Below the pieces are notes generated by a model, which was not told the origin of the DNA, did no database searches, and was given only the letters and a program-made list of their open reading frames with translations. Of a stretch of DNA of 64,000 nucleotides, positions 1-13,402 are shown in pieces. A program made the translations under genes and the position numbers. The DNA comes from Thiocapsa sp. KS1 (GTDB taxonomy: Bacteria > Pseudomonadota > Gammaproteobacteria > Chromatiales > Chromatiaceae), in NCBI RefSeq assembly GCF_001499735.1, contig NZ_LN848257.1, forward strand, positions 2,439,656 to 2,503,655, given 5' to 3'. Each line of letters begins with the position of its first letter. Position 1 is the stretch's first letter.

Positions 1-201
1 GACCCGCACATCAGCCCGGAGGCGGCCCGGATGCAGGCGGCACGTGTCGCCGAGGTGCGCGGTCTGCCGCAGGCGCAGGTCGCGGAGCTGGTCACGGCAC
101 AGGTGGAGCCCCCGCTGCTCGGCGTGCTGGGTCAGCCTCGGGTCAATGTGTTGCGGCTAAACCTGGCGCTCGACGCGCTCGGGCCGAGAGGACCGCAGTG
201 A
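1..201 (+). CDS. kdpC: KdpC, C-terminal part (potassium-transporting ATPase subunit C)
   Basis: The reading frame is open from the window edge to TGA at 199-201 and gives about 66 residues. The segment [17 protein letters not shown] is the conserved C-terminal signature of KdpC, the single-span subunit that stabilises the KdpFABC K+-pumping P-type ATPase in the inner membrane. The N-terminal membrane anchor lies outside the window. The stop overlaps the GTG start of kdpD by four bases (GTGA), the usual kdpC-kdpD translational coupling. kdpFAB should lie just upstream of the window. Confidence 0.93.
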   Translation, partial: DPHISPEAARMQAARVAEVRGLPQAQVAELVTAQVEPPLLGVLGQPRVNVLRLNLALDALGPRGPQ

Positions 202-2915
202 CGGAGTCGGACCCGAATCGTCCGGATCCCGAGGCTCTGCTCTCGGAGGTCGCGCAGGAGGGTCGCGGCGGACTGAAGATCTTCCTCGGCGCATCCCCCG
301 GCGTGGGCAAGACCTTCAAGATGTTGCAGGCCGCCCAAGAGGCCCGGAGCGAGGGTGTCGACCTGGTGATCGGACTGATCGAGAGCCACGGGCGCGCCGA
401 GACCGAGGCCCTTGCCGAGGGGTTGGAGCTGATCCCGCGGCAACGCATCCCCTATCGCGGCAGAGTCTTCGAGGAGCTGGACCTGGATGCGATCCTGCAA
501 CGCGCGCCCGCGGTCGTGCTGGTCGACGAGCTCGCGCACCGCAACATCCCGGGCACCCGCCACCCGCGTCGCTACCAGGACATCGAGGAGCTGCTCGGAC
601 GCGGTATCGACGTCTGGACCGCGGTCAACATCCAGCATCTGGAAAGCCTCAACGACGCCGTCGCACGCATCACCGGCGTGCGGATGCGCGAGACCGTCCC
701 CGACGCACTGATCGCCAAGGCACGCGATCTGGTCCTGGTGGATCTCACCCCGAGCGAGCTGATCGACCGCCTCAAGCAGGGCAAGGTCTATGTGCCGGAG
801 CAGGCGCGCGCCGCCTTGGACGGTTTCTTCAGCCCCTCCAACCTGGCCGCGTTGCGCGAGCTGGCGCTCCAGACAGTGGCCGAGCGCATCGACCTGGATG
901 TCCGCGCGGCGATGCGGCGACGCGGCGTCGAGGGCCCTTGGCCGGTGCGCACCCGGATCCTGGTCGCGATCGACGGCGTGGGCAACAACGAGGAGGTCGT
1001 GCGCCTGGGGCGGCGCCTCGCCGAGCGTCGGCGTGCGCCCTGGAGCGTGGTCTATGTCGAGGCGAGGGACAGCGGCCCGGAGCGCCGCGCGCGGGTGGAG
1101 CGGGTCTTCCATCTCGCCGAGCGTCTGGGCGCCGAGGTGGTGACGCTGCGCGGACAGGATCCGGTCGAGGAGATCCTCAGCTACGCCCGCGCCCGCAACG
1201 TCACGACCCTGGTGATGGGCCGCAGTCGGCGCCGTCGGCTGGCCGGAGTGCTCGGCCGGACCCTGAGCCAGCGTCTGCTGCGCGAGGGGGGCGAGTTCGA
1301 GATCACGTTCGTCCCCTCCTCCGTCGCCCGCGCACGGCATCGCGAGCCGGGTCGGCACCGGCTCGCCGAGGCGGGTGATTATCTCGTGGCCGCGGGCGTG
1401 ATCGCCGCGTCGGCGGCAATCGCCGCGCTCCTCGAGCCGCTCCTGCCCTTGGCCAATCTGTCGCTCGTCTTCCTGGCGGGGGTGCTCTGGGTCGCCGTGC
1501 GCTCTACGCTTGGACCCGCCCTGATCACGGCACTCGTGAGCGCTGCGCTCTACACCTTCCTCTTCACCGAGCCGCGCTACACCTTCTTCATCGATCGCAC
1601 GGACGACCTTCTGACCATCGTCTTCTTCCTGCTCATGGGGCTGGCGGGAGGTCAGTTGGCGAGTCGCCTGCGTCGGCAGATGATCGCCCTGCGCGCGACC
1701 AATGCCCAGACTCAGACCTTGTTGGACCTCGGGCGGCGTCTCACGGCCGCCGCCGATCTGCCGAGCGTGCGCCGCGAGACGGTGCGGTCCCTGGCCGAGT
1801 ACCTGCGTGTACGCACCGTCCTGCTCGCGCCGACGGATGACTCGGGCGCTTTGCGGGAAGCGATCGGATCGGATACGGATGCAGGCGCGGCGGTGCTGGA
1901 CGACAAGGCGCGCGCCGCGGCTCAGTGGGCCTACGACCATCGTCAACCCAGCGGTGCCCGGACCGAGACCCTGTCGGGCCTGACCTGGCGCTTTCTCCCG
2001 CTGGCGATCGAGAAGGAGACCTTCGGGGTGATCGGGCTCGACCTCGCCGGCACGCCGCAGGTCTCGTCCGCGCAGTTGGCCGCACTCGATGTGCTGGTCA
2101 GTCAGGCCACGCTCGCCATGGCCCGGACCAGGCTGGCCGATCGTCTGGAGCAGGCCAAGATGGCGGAGGAGACCGAGCGGCTGCGCTCGGCGCTCCTGTC
2201 TTCCGTGTCGCACGACCTGCGCACGCCGCTCGCCTCCATGATCGGTGCGGCCAGCAGCCTGCGCGCGCTCGACGACAAGATCTCCCCGGAGGACCGCGCC
2301 GAGCTGCTCGATGCCGTCCTGAGCGAGGGCGAGCGGTTGAACCGCTACATCCAGAACCTGCTCGACATGACCCGGCTCGGCCACGGCACCCTGCGGATCG
2401 AGCGGGATTGGATCGGCATCGACGACCTGATCAACGCGGCGCTGCGCCGTCTGCGCGAGCCGCTTCAGGGTCTGCGCGTCACCCGAGCCATCGCCCCGGA
2501 CCTGCCGCTGCTCTACGTGCATCCCGCGCTCGTCGAGCAGGCCCTGGTCAACGTGATCGAGAATGCCGCGCGCTTCTCGCCGCCCGGCGGCGAGATCCGA
2601 TTGACGGCGACGCGGGCCGGCGAGAGTCTGCGCCTGACCATCTCCGACCAAGGTCCGGGGATCCCCGAGGAGGACCGCAAACGGGTGTTCGACATGTTCT
2701 TCACTGGGAGCAAGGGCGATCGCAGCAAGCAGGGCAGCGGCTTGGGACTCGCGATCTGCAGCGGGATGATCGGGGCGCACGGCGGACGGATCGAGGCGCT
2801 CGAAGGCCCCGGCGGTCGCGGTGCGACCATCGCCATCGCGCTGCCGATCATCGAGATGCCGCGCAACGCCGGAGCCGAGGGTGCAGATACCGACGGGGAG
2901 GTCGCCGGTGGGTGA
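198..2915 (+). CDS. kdpD: Sensor histidine kinase KdpD
   Basis: This 905-residue membrane kinase senses K+ limitation or osmotic status and phosphorylates KdpE. The N-terminal KdpD domain has a Walker A motif GASPGVGKT at residues 31-39 and a Walker-B-like [15 protein letters not shown] universal-stress-protein-like domain follows (ILVAIDG). Four closely spaced hydrophobic segments (about residues 390-490) form the membrane anchor and precede a GAF-like region. The HisKA site is [13 protein letters not shown] with His about residue 672. The HATPase domain carries [25 protein letters not shown] and [12 protein letters not shown]. The GTG start at 198 is chosen because it overlaps the kdpC stop. 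Length and domain order match full-length KdpD. Confidence 0.97.
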   Translation: MTESDPNRPDPEALLSEVAQEGRGGLKIFLGASPGVGKTFKMLQAAQEARSEGVDLVIGLIESHGRAETEALAEGLELIPRQRIPYRGRVFEELDLDAILQRAPAVVLVDELAHRNIPGTRHPRRYQDIEELLGRGIDVWTAVNIQHLESLNDAVARITGVRMRETVPDALIAKARDLVLVDLTPSELIDRLKQGKVYVPEQARAALDGFFSPSNLAALRELALQTVAERIDLDVRAAMRRRGVEGPWPVRTRILVAIDGVGNNEEVVRLGRRLAERRRAPWSVVYVEARDSGPERRARVERVFHLAERLGAEVVTLRGQDPVEEILSYARARNVTTLVMGRSRRRRLAGVLGRTLSQRLLREGGEFEITFVPSSVARARHREPGRHRLAEAGDYLVAAGVIAASAAIAALLEPLLPLANLSLVFLAGVLWVAVRSTLGPALITALVSAALYTFLFTEPRYTFFIDRTDDLLTIVFFLLMGLAGGQLASRLRRQMIALRATNAQTQTLLDLGRRLTAAADLPSVRRETVRSLAEYLRVRTVLLAPTDDSGALREAIGSDTDAGAAVLDDKARAAAQWAYDHRQPSGARTETLSGLTWRFLPLAIEKETFGVIGLDLAGTPQVSSAQLAALDVLVSQATLAMARTRLADRLEQAKMAEETERLRSALLSSVSHDLRTPLASMIGAASSLRALDDKISPEDRAELLDAVLSEGERLNRYIQNLLDMTRLGHGTLRIERDWIGIDDLINAALRRLREPLQGLRVTRAIAPDLPLLYVHPALVEQALVNVIENAARFSPPGGEIRLTATRAGESLRLTISDQGPGIPEEDRKRVFDMFFTGSKGDRSKQGSGLGLAICSGMIGAHGGRIEALEGPGGRGATIAIALPIIEMPRNAGAEGADTDGEVAGG

Positions 2916-2956
2916 ATCCAACGCGATTTCCGGAGGCGGGGCTACGCGTAGGTTAG

Positions 2957-2978
2957 TGGGCAAAGCGCAGCGTGCCCA
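2957..2978. repeat. Small palindromic repeat between kdpD and kdpE
   Basis: TGGGCA and TGCCCA form a six-base stem around a ten-base loop, AAGCGCAGCG. It resembles short dispersed hairpins seen in gammaproteobacterial genomes and is built like the one at 10618-10643. It lies in the 162-base gap between kdpD and kdpE, so it could modulate the relative expression of the two genes; that role is inference. Confidence 0.45.
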
Positions 2979-3077
2979 ACGCACCGCCGGCATCTTGGGC
3001 CTGCGTGCGGCTCCGCATCACTGTTTCCGGGATTCAGACAGGAGCCGGTCGGCGGAACGCTCGAGGAGAGACGACCC

Positions 3078-3767
3078 GTGACCACCGCCCGTATCCTGGT
3101 GATCGACGACGAGGAGCAGATCCGGCGTTTCCTGCGGATCAGCCTCAAGAGCCAGGGCTATCAGGTCATCGAGGCCGACAACGCGGAGGCGGGTCTGGGC
3201 TTGGCCGCGACCCAGACCCCGGACCTGGTGATCCTCGACCTCGGGCTTCCGGATGCGGACGGCAAGACGGTGCTCGCCGAGATCCGCGCCTGGTCGACGG
3301 TCCCGGTCCTCGTCCTCTCGGTGCGTGACTCGGAGACCGAGAAGGTCCTGGCCCTCGACGGCGGTGCCAACGACTATGTCACCAAGCCCTTCGGGGTTCA
3401 GGAGCTGCTGGCGCGCGTGCGCAATCTGCTGCGCAGCGTCGGCGACGCGGCCAAGCTCGGCGGACTCTTCGACGACGGTCACCTGCGGATCGATCTCGGC
3501 CTGCGTCTGGTCACGCTCGACGGGACGACCGTCCATCTCTCGCGCAAGGAATACGCCGTCCTGCAGGCGCTCGTCGCCCAACCCGGTCGCGTCGTCACCC
3601 AAACCCAGCTGCTGCGCGAGATCTGGGGGCCGAGCCACGTCGAGGACACGCACTATCTGCGGATCGTGATCGGCAGGCTAAGGCAGAAGCTCGGTGACGA
3701 TCCGAGCGAGCCCGGCTATCTGGAGACCGAGCCGGGCGTGGGGTATCGGTTCATCGGGGAGCGGTGA
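3078..3767 (+). CDS. kdpE: Response regulator KdpE (OmpR family)
   Basis: This 229-residue cytoplasmic transcription factor is phosphorylated by KdpD and activates kdpFABC. The receiver domain (residues 1-120) has the acidic pair IDDEE at 10-13, the phospho-acceptor Asp54 in VILDLGLPDADG, and the conserved Lys in NDYVTKPF. The C-terminal winged-helix domain includes LSRKEYAVLQALV and THYLRIVIGRLRQKL. The GTG start follows a GAGGAG ribosome-binding site. The 162-base gap after kdpD is longer than usual for this pair and contains a hairpin. Confidence 0.97.
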   Translation: MTTARILVIDDEEQIRRFLRISLKSQGYQVIEADNAEAGLGLAATQTPDLVILDLGLPDADGKTVLAEIRAWSTVPVLVLSVRDSETEKVLALDGGANDYVTKPFGVQELLARVRNLLRSVGDAAKLGGLFDDGHLRIDLGLRLVTLDGTTVHLSRKEYAVLQALVAQPGRVVTQTQLLREIWGPSHVEDTHYLRIVIGRLRQKLGDDPSEPGYLETEPGVGYRFIGER

Positions 3768-3786
3768 GCGGTCGCCTGCCTCCCGG

Positions 3787-3821
3787 CTCCTGCCTCCTGC
3801 CTCCTGCCTCCTGCCTCCTGC
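3787..3821. repeat. Heptamer tandem repeat, 5 copies of CTCCTGC
   Basis: Five perfect copies of CTCCTGC lie just downstream of kdpE, with imperfect half-units before them. The tract is between two convergent genes and is non-coding. A seven-base unit keeps no frame, so the tract is unlikely to encode protein. Such repeats can vary in copy number by replication slippage. Confidence 0.9.
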
Positions 3822-3841
3822 CATCAGTCTTCATCAATTTC

Positions 3842-3890
3842 CTGGCGGCTGGCGGCTGGCGGCTGGCGGCTGGCGGCTGGCGGCTGGCGG
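3842..3890. repeat. Heptamer tandem repeat, 7 copies of CTGGCGG
   Basis: Seven uninterrupted copies of CTGGCGG fill 49 bases and end six bases before the trkH stop codon. This is the second heptamer array in the kdpE-trkH gap. The two arrays have different units but the same period, suggesting independent expansion in one slippage-prone spot. Confidence 0.92.
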
Positions 3891-3896
3891 CCTAAG

Positions 3897-5381
3897 TCAA
3901 TCCCTCCAAAACCCCGGCGTAAACAACACCAGCAGGGTAAAGATCTCCAGCCGCCCGAGCAGCATGGCCAGGGCGCAGATCCATTTTTCCGCGTCGGAGA
4001 CGGCGGCGAAGTTGGCAGCGGTCTCGCCGAGCCCGGGACCCATGTTGTTCATGCAGGTCGCCACCGAGCCGAATGCCGTGATCGCATCCATGCCCAACGT
4101 CATCAGGGCGAGCATAAGCACGACGAAGGCCCCGACATAAAGCCCAAAGAAGGCCCAGACCGCCTCCAGCGTGCGGTTCTTGATGACCTGTCGACCGACC
4201 AGGAGGGGTTGGACGTGCGAGGGATGAACCAAGCGACGCAGCTCGATGCCGATCTGCTTGCCGAGGACGACGAACCGGATAACCTTGATGCCGCCGGCGG
4301 TCGAGCCCGCGCAGCCGCCGATGAAGCTGACAAAGATCAGGAGCATCGGCAGGAGTGTCGGCCAGACCGAGAAATCGTCGATGGTGAAGCCGGTGCTGGT
4401 GATCACGGAGGCGACCGTGAAGGCCGAGTAGCGCAGGGCCTCGCCCGGCGAGGCTTTCGCCCCTTCCAGGTAGAGCACCAGGGTCGCGATCAGGACCACA
4501 CCGAGAACGACGGCGAGAAAGACTCTGACCTCCGGACTGTCCCAGTAGGGCCGGAGCGAGACCCGCTGCCAGACCAGATAATGCACGCTGAAGCTGATCC
4601 CGCCGATCAGCATGAAGAGGGTCGCGATGCATTCGATGAAGAGACTGTCGAAGTAGGCCAGGCTCGCGTCGTGGGTGGAGAAGCCGCCGGTCGAGACCGT
4701 GGCCAGACTATGGGCGATCGCATCGAATGGCGTCATCCCGGCGATCCAGAAGAGCAGCGCGCAGAGTGCCGTAATCGACAGATAGAGGATCCAGAGTGCG
4801 CGCGCGGTGTGGGCGATCCGCGGCGTGAGCTTGTCGTCCTTCATCGGTCCCGGTGTCTCGGCCTTCAGGAGCTGCATGCCGCCCACGCCGAGGATCGGCA
4901 GGAGCGCGATCGCCGAGACCACGAAGCCGATCCCGCCGAGCCACTGCATCTCCTGGCGGAAAAACAGAAGCGACGGCGGGAGAGTGTCGAGTCCGACGAT
5001 GACGGTCGCCCCCGTGGTGGTGAAGGCGGAGACCGACTCGAAGACCGCATCGGCCGGACTCAAGCCCAAGCCGATCACGAACGGCAGGCTGCCGAGTAGG
5101 CTCATCGCGATCCAGAGCATGGCCACGATGACGAACCCGTCGTGGTGGCGCATCGCTTGGCGATATCTCAGCGTCGGCAGCCAGAGCAGCAGGCCGACGG
5201 CGAGACTGACCAGCATGGACAAGGCGACGTGATCCGCCTCGCCGTCGCCGTAGAGGAGCGCAACCGCCAACGGAGGCAAGAGGGCCGCGCTGAAGAGGAC
5301 GAGGAAGATTCCGAGCGTTCGAGCGACCAGCGCGGCCTGCATGCAAGAGGACATCCGAACCGAAGGGTGATCGATCGACAT
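3897..5381 (-). CDS. trkH: Trk-type potassium uptake protein TrkH
   Basis: This inner-membrane K+ translocating subunit works with the NAD-binding TrkA protein, which is not in the window. The 494-residue sequence is almost wholly hydrophobic and shows the four pore-loop repeats of the SKT family: SAFTTTGATV, ATVSTGGFST, ITSTGFT and CMNNMGPGLG. Each has the filter glycine. Length is close to the usual 480-490 residues. The ATG at 5381 is taken as start, but the in-frame ATG at 5342 would begin directly at the first membrane segment and is a real alternative. It converges on kdpDE, so low-affinity Trk and high-affinity Kdp functions sit together. Confidence 0.95.
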   Translation of the reverse strand: MSIDHPSVRMSSCMQAALVARTLGIFLVLFSAALLPPLAVALLYGDGEADHVALSMLVSLAVGLLLWLPTLRYRQAMRHHDGFVIVAMLWIAMSLLGSLPFVIGLGLSPADAVFESVSAFTTTGATVIVGLDTLPPSLLFFRQEMQWLGGIGFVVSAIALLPILGVGGMQLLKAETPGPMKDDKLTPRIAHTARALWILYLSITALCALLFWIAGMTPFDAIAHSLATVSTGGFSTHDASLAYFDSLFIECIATLFMLIGGISFSVHYLVWQRVSLRPYWDSPEVRVFLAVVLGVVLIATLVLYLEGAKASPGEALRYSAFTVASVITSTGFTIDDFSVWPTLLPMLLIFVSFIGGCAGSTAGGIKVIRFVVLGKQIGIELRRLVHPSHVQPLLVGRQVIKNRTLEAVWAFFGLYVGAFVVLMLALMTLGMDAITAFGSVATCMNNMGPGLGETAANFAAVSDAEKWICALAMLLGRLEIFTLLVLFTPGFWRD

Positions 5382-5627
5382 TCTCCATGTCCTCGCACTC
5401 GGCTCCCGTAAAAAGTCCGTAAAATCAGATCGGCATCAGGCGCGTCGTCGGGGTCGCTCCCGGGTGGACGGCGCGCGGGATGCGGCCGGGGCGAACGACC
5501 CTGTCGAGGATCCCGACCCGGATCCCGAATCCGATCTGTTTTTCCGAATCGGCGCGACGCCGACGGACCGGTAGACTAAGCGGCCGGCATCCCCTGCCGC
5601 CATCGTCGAACCCCGATCAGGACACCC

Positions 5628-9202
<3,575 letters not shown>

Positions 9203-9203
<1 letters not shown>

Positions 9204-10528
9204 TGCAGACCGGACGCCTCGTTCGACAGGTCTTCGCCCTCGCCCTGCTGATCGGGGCCGGGTGGTTGTTGATCAACCTGGTCGGCGACCTGAACCGCGT
9301 GAAGGTCCTGAAGACGGATCTCGCCGAGATCCACCATGTCCGCTACGGTCTGCTGGACGCCGACGTCTGGGTCGCGCGGATCGGGGAGATCCTGGAGAAG
9401 CGGGTCGACGAGCTGGATCTCACCGAGGCGAGTCGGGAGCAGGTGACGGCTGCGGTGACCCAGTTGCTGGATACCCTGATCCGCGAGATCGAGCGCAATC
9501 TCAGTCAGCGGCGTCCCGACCCCGGCGGCAGCTGGCTGGACCAGTTGCAGGGCGCACTTCAGCAGGGGTTGCAGGATCTGCTGCTGGATGTCGCGCGTCT
9601 GCGCGATCGGGTGCCCGAGTACGCCGATGCCTTCGTCGAGCAGCTCTCCGTCCCCGGTGTGAAGGAGCAGATCAAGGCCAGGTTGCGGGTGCTGCTGAAC
9701 GATGCCGTGGCGTCGAGCGGCGCGGAGACCGATCGGCGCCCGCTGGAGGCCGTCTTGGTGCGCTATGGTTGTGCGGATGTCGATGCCTGCTCGCGCCTGA
9801 TCGAGACCGAAATCGGCGCGCTCGGACCGCGGATCCAACAACAGCTCGGGGCCGTGATCGGGCTGGTCGGCTTGATATTTCTGATCTCGCTGGTCGGTAG
9901 CGCACCGCGCCGGGAACCTTTTGACAGGACAAGCGTTCGACTCGCCCCGGTCCTGCTCTTCGCACTCGTCTGCGCGACCTTCCTGCTGCTTGTCGGCGGA
10001 CTCGCCACACCCATGATCGAGGTCGATGCCCGCATCGGCGAGCTGACCTTTCAGCTTCTCGGCGAGCCGGTCGTCTTTACCGATCAGGTGCTCTATTTCC
10101 AAACCAAGAGCATCTTCGACGTGATGCGGATCCTGTTCGAGTCCGGTCAGGCCGACATGCTCTTGGTCGCCGTGCTCCTGACCCTCTTCAGCGTGGTCTT
10201 CCCCGCCCTCAAGCTCTTGGCGACCTATGCGTTTTACTACGACTGGCACGGCTCGCGCGGATCGTCGATAGTCCGCTTCTTCGCGCTCAAGTCAGGCAAA
10301 TGGTCGATGGCCGACGTCATGGTCGTCGCTATCTTCATGGCTTACATCGGCTTCGATGCACTGGTCGGCAACCAGCTCGGCAGCCTTCGGGGCGCGAGCG
10401 ACGCCGTCGCCGTCTTGACGACCAACGGCACCTCCTTGGAGCCCGGCTTCTATCTCTTCCTCGGCTTCGTCCTTGCCGGACTCGTCCTGTCCGCTGCACT
10501 GGAAAACCGTCTCGACCGGGGTCGATAA
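9203..10528 (+). CDS. Membrane protein with C-terminal PqiA-type domain
   Basis: A 441-residue integral membrane protein. Residues 8-28 form an N-terminal membrane segment, followed by about 180 mostly helical residues that should be periplasmic. At least four further hydrophobic segments follow from about residue 215. The C-terminal part (LTLFSVVFPALKLLA, then KWSMADVMVVAIFMAY) is the signature of the paraquat-inducible protein A family, whose members act with MCE-type lipid transport proteins. No MCE partner is encoded here. The start codon lies inside the dnaE stop (TGATG), which is an unusual operon partner. The N-terminal domain was not recognised. Confidence 0.75.
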
Positions 10529-10617
10529 ACTGCGGCGACGAACGCAAGCGGCTTGTGGCCGAGCGGCACCGGTCAGCAGACCAGCCGATAGGGACGTGGT
10601 CCGCCGGCGCGGGGCTC

Positions 10618-10643
10618 GGTGGACTGCGCCGTGCTTGTCCACC
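10618..10643. repeat. Small palindromic repeat upstream of sthA
   Basis: GGTGGAC and GTCCACC form a perfect seven-base stem around TGCGCCGTGCTT. It is similar in size and loop composition to the hairpin at 2957-2978. It lies in the 242-base gap between the PqiA-domain gene and sthA and could end transcription of the former, but it has no T-run. Confidence 0.45.
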
Positions 10644-10770
10644 CTACCCCGCTTAATCATTGCCCTGCAGCTGCGATCAGTCAGGGCGCGGCCATCCGCC
10701 CATCAAGATGGCCCGTTCCGTGCTTTATTTTTCTGGCTAACCTTTGGAACCTCAACCGGAGTCCCTCGCG

Positions 10771-12168
10771 ATGACCATCAGAGAATTCGACAGCATCGTC
10801 ATCGGAACCGGACCCGCCGGGGAAGGCGCGGCGATGAAGCTCGCCAAGGCCGGGCATCGGATCGCCGTCGTCGAGGCCCACAATGCCGTCGGAGGTGGCT
10901 GCACCCATTGGGGCACCATCCCCAGCAAGGCGCTGCGACACTCGATCCAGATGCTCGCCGACTATCGGCGCAACCCCCTGTTCCAGCACACCCAGCATCA
11001 GATCGAGGTAGCGTTCCCGGATCTGCTGCGCGCCGCGGACGGCGTCATCAACGACCAGGTCCGCACCCGCTATCGCTACTACCAGCGCAATCGGGTCGAG
11101 GTCGTGTTCGGGCGCGCGCGCTTCCTGGGTCCAAATCTGATCGAGGTCCAGCGCCCGGGCAGCGTCACGGAGGAGCTGCACGCGAAGCACATCGTCATCG
11201 CGACCGGCTCGCGTCCCTACCATCCGCCGGACGTGGATTTCTCGCACCCGCGCATCCGCGACAGCGACTCGGTCCTCGGACTGAAGCACACGCCGAGGTC
11301 CATGACCATCTATGGTGCAGGCGTCATCGGTTGCGAGTACGCCTCGATCATGGGTGCGCTCGATGTGAAGGTGAATCTGGTCGATACACGCGACCGACTC
11401 CTGTCCTTCCTCGACGACGAGATCACGGACGCGCTCGGCTATCATCTGCGCCAGCAGGGCGTGGTGATTCGACACAACGAGATCTACGAGCGTGTCGAGG
11501 CCGGCGACGACGGGGTGGTGCTGCACTGCAAGTCAGGCAAGAAGTTCAAGACGGACATCCTGCTCTGGGCCAACGGGCGGACCGGCAACACCCATGATCT
11601 AGGGCTCGAGACCATCGGGCTGACACCCAATCAGCGTGGCCAGCTCGAGGTCAACAAGAGCTATCAGACCGCCTTGCCGCACATCTATGCCGCCGGCGAT
11701 GTGGTCGGTCAGCCGGCGCTGGCCAGTGCCGGCTACGATCAGGGACGATTCGTCGGTGCCCACATCGCCGACGGCGCCTGCGACTGGTCGCTGATCGAGG
11801 AATTCCCGACCGGAATCTATACGGTCCCGGAGATCAGCTCCGTAGGCCGAACCGAGCGCGAGCTCACCGCTCTTCAGATCCCCTACGAGGTGGCTCAGGC
11901 AGACTTCAAAAGCATCGCCCGCGCCCAGATCACCGGACACACGGTCGGCATGCTCAAGCTACTCTTCCACCGCGAGACCTTGGAGATCCTGGGGATCCAC
12001 TGCTTCGGCGAGCAGGCCGCCGAGATCGTGCACATCGGCCAGGCGATCATGTCCCAACGCGGCGCGGCGAACAGCATTCGGTACTTCACCGAGACCACCT
12101 TCAACTATCCCACGATGGCGGAGGCCTATCGGGTCGCGGCGCTCAACGGTCTGAATCGGCTCTTCTAG
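10771..12168 (+). CDS. sthA: Soluble pyridine nucleotide transhydrogenase
   Basis: A cytoplasmic FAD flavoprotein that transfers hydride between NADPH and NAD+. The 465-residue sequence opens with the FAD-binding [17 protein letters not shown]. The site [18 protein letters not shown], with a single cysteine at about residue 44 in place of the redox disulfide of lipoamide dehydrogenases, is diagnostic of SthA. The NAD(P) motif [15 protein letters not shown], the second FAD motif YAAGDVVG and a C-terminal dimerisation domain follow. The ATG at 10771 is preferred over an in-frame TTG at 10744 because it gives the family's usual N-terminus (E. coli SthA is 466 residues) and follows a CGGAG motif. 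Confidence 0.96.
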   Translation: MTIREFDSIVIGTGPAGEGAAMKLAKAGHRIAVVEAHNAVGGGCTHWGTIPSKALRHSIQMLADYRRNPLFQHTQHQIEVAFPDLLRAADGVINDQVRTRYRYYQRNRVEVVFGRARFLGPNLIEVQRPGSVTEELHAKHIVIATGSRPYHPPDVDFSHPRIRDSDSVLGLKHTPRSMTIYGAGVIGCEYASIMGALDVKVNLVDTRDRLLSFLDDEITDALGYHLRQQGVVIRHNEIYERVEAGDDGVVLHCKSGKKFKTDILLWANGRTGNTHDLGLETIGLTPNQRGQLEVNKSYQTALPHIYAAGDVVGQPALASAGYDQGRFVGAHIADGACDWSLIEEFPTGIYTVPEISSVGRTERELTALQIPYEVAQADFKSIARAQITGHTVGMLKLLFHRETLEILGIHCFGEQAAEIVHIGQAIMSQRGAANSIRYFTETTFNYPTMAEAYRVAALNGLNRLF

Positions 12169-12606
12169 CTGAACCACGTCCCGAGATACATGCAACCTCT
12201 CATGTGGATGAGGCATCCTTCCGATCAACGGACTTCGCGGTAGACGCGGCGCAGGAAAAAATAAAATCAATGAGTTAAGCCTAGGCGGCCGGCGTGGCAC
12301 GTCGTAGGATCAACTTTGGGTTGATATGTTAGAGAATCATTATATACTGATACCCTGATCAGGAAGGCGATCGAAGGGCAACGACAATAATCAGCTTGCT
12401 GCCGACACCCGCATCATGGCGCGGGTAGCCCGAGACCATGACGCCGATGGACGGTGCGACCCCGACGACGTTGCCCGCGTCCGTTCCTGATGAAGACCCG
12501 CGAGTCCCGCTCGACCGATACGTCGGGCGGAAACGGCTTCCCGATCCACGGGGAGGACTCGCAAGACGACCAAAACCCATCATTTTCAATTCATAAAGGT
12601 GTGTTC
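12169..12606. other. 438-base intergenic region upstream of the Met/Pro-rich protein gene
   Basis: AT-richer than its surroundings, with an A/T-rich patch around 12255-12275. It holds a good sigma-70-type promoter at 12321-12348, which leaves an untranslated leader of about 250 bases. The minus strand between about 12360 and 12590 has protein-like stretches in two frames, possibly a gene relic. No other gene was found. Confidence 0.5.
12321..12348 (+). promoter_or_regulatory. Candidate sigma-70 promoter for the Met/Pro-rich exported protein
   Basis: TTGATA (12321-12326) and TATACT (12343-12348) are separated by 16 bases, each differing from the consensus hexamer by one or two bases. The element stands out in this GC-rich sequence. 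Transcription would start near 12355 and read through a long leader into the gene at 12607. The spacing is one base short of optimal. Confidence 0.6.
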
Positions 12607-13269
12607 ATGTCCAAGCTCGTCCAAGCAGCCTCGATCATCGCCCTTGCCGCCGCCGCGTCCTCCGCCGGTGCCTGGTACAACGCCCCCGTCGCGCCGGTCA
12701 TGACCCCCGAGATGGCCGAGCAGCAGATGCAGACCATCTCCGCGCAGCACGAGGCGATGGCCGAGCAGCAGCACAAGGCCATCGAGCAGGCAATGGAGGC
12801 GCATCGGCAGATGATGGAGCAACGCGCAACCGATTTTGCGCGGATGCCTTCCGGCATCGACTCCGGATTCCCCGAGATGCCGCCGGTACCTGAATTCGCT
12901 CAGTACCCCGGAATGCCGGAGATGCCGGCCATGCCTGAATTCGGTCAGATGCCGGAAATGCCCGCCATGCCCGAGCTCGGTCAGATCCCGGAGCTTCCGG
13001 CGATGCCCGAATTCGTGAAGACGCGCATGGATGAGATGGATGCCCATCGCGCCAAGGTTCAGCAGGGGATTCAGGAGCGTCGCGCCGCCTTCAAGGCGGA
13101 GAGCGAGCAGCGTCGCGCGCAACATCCGCGTGCCATGGAGCGCACCCACATGGCCGGTTATGCACCGCACATGCACCCGGCGATGATGCCGAGCCATGAC
13201 TGCGCGCCCAAGGTCCAGGCTCCCGAGCAACAGGCCGCTGCGCCGGCACCTGCCGCGACTGCGCAATAA
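12607..13269 (+). CDS. Secreted Met/Pro-rich repeat protein, possibly SgpD-like sulfur globule protein
   Basis: A 220-residue exported protein of uncertain function. Residues 1-22 form a signal peptide ending SSAGA, followed by AWYNAPVAP. Residues 33-80 are Gln/Glu/Met-rich and should form a coiled coil. Residues 88-136 hold a degenerate repeat based on PEMPAMPEFGQ, about five units. A second charged helix (138-175) precedes a His/Met-rich stretch (HMAGYAPHMHPAMMPSHD) and an Ala/Pro tail. Signal peptide, coiled coil and low-complexity tail resemble the sulfur globule envelope protein SgpD of purple sulfur bacteria, as I recall it; this is not verified. The gene has its own promoter, an AAAGG ribosome-binding site and a strong terminator, which fits an abundant product. 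Metal binding through Met and His is an alternative. Confidence 0.6.
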   Translation: MSKLVQAASIIALAAAASSAGAWYNAPVAPVMTPEMAEQQMQTISAQHEAMAEQQHKAIEQAMEAHRQMMEQRATDFARMPSGIDSGFPEMPPVPEFAQYPGMPEMPAMPEFGQMPEMPAMPELGQIPELPAMPEFVKTRMDEMDAHRAKVQQGIQERRAAFKAESEQRRAQHPRAMERTHMAGYAPHMHPAMMPSHDCAPKVQAPEQQAAAPAPAATAQ

Positions 13270-13320
13270 AGATCCGGCACGCCGAGGCGTTTAGCTCGAA
13301 GAGTCGCCTCGCACATGACC

Positions 13321-13346
13321 CGAAGACCCCGGCAACGGGGTCTTCG
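13321..13346 (+). terminator. Intrinsic-type terminator after the Met/Pro-rich protein gene
   Basis: An 11-base perfect stem, CGAAGACCCCG with CGGGGTCTTCG, encloses the tetraloop GCAA and is followed by TCGTTTCG. It lies 52 bases after the stop and between convergent genes, so it may also stop transcription coming from gshA. The T-run is short. Confidence 0.75.
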
Positions 13347-13402
13347 TCGTTTCGACGGCCTTGTTCGGGTGATGACCCGAACGGCCTCGCGCCGGGTTCA
13401 TC

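Noticed and set aside
132..2993. Very long open frame antisense to kdpD (and similar ones antisense to dnaE, nadE, prc, carB, aspS)
   Set aside because: These are mirror frames of GC-rich coding genes. Their translations are Arg/Gly/His/Gln-rich with no domain motif, and they cover recognised genes with intact motifs.
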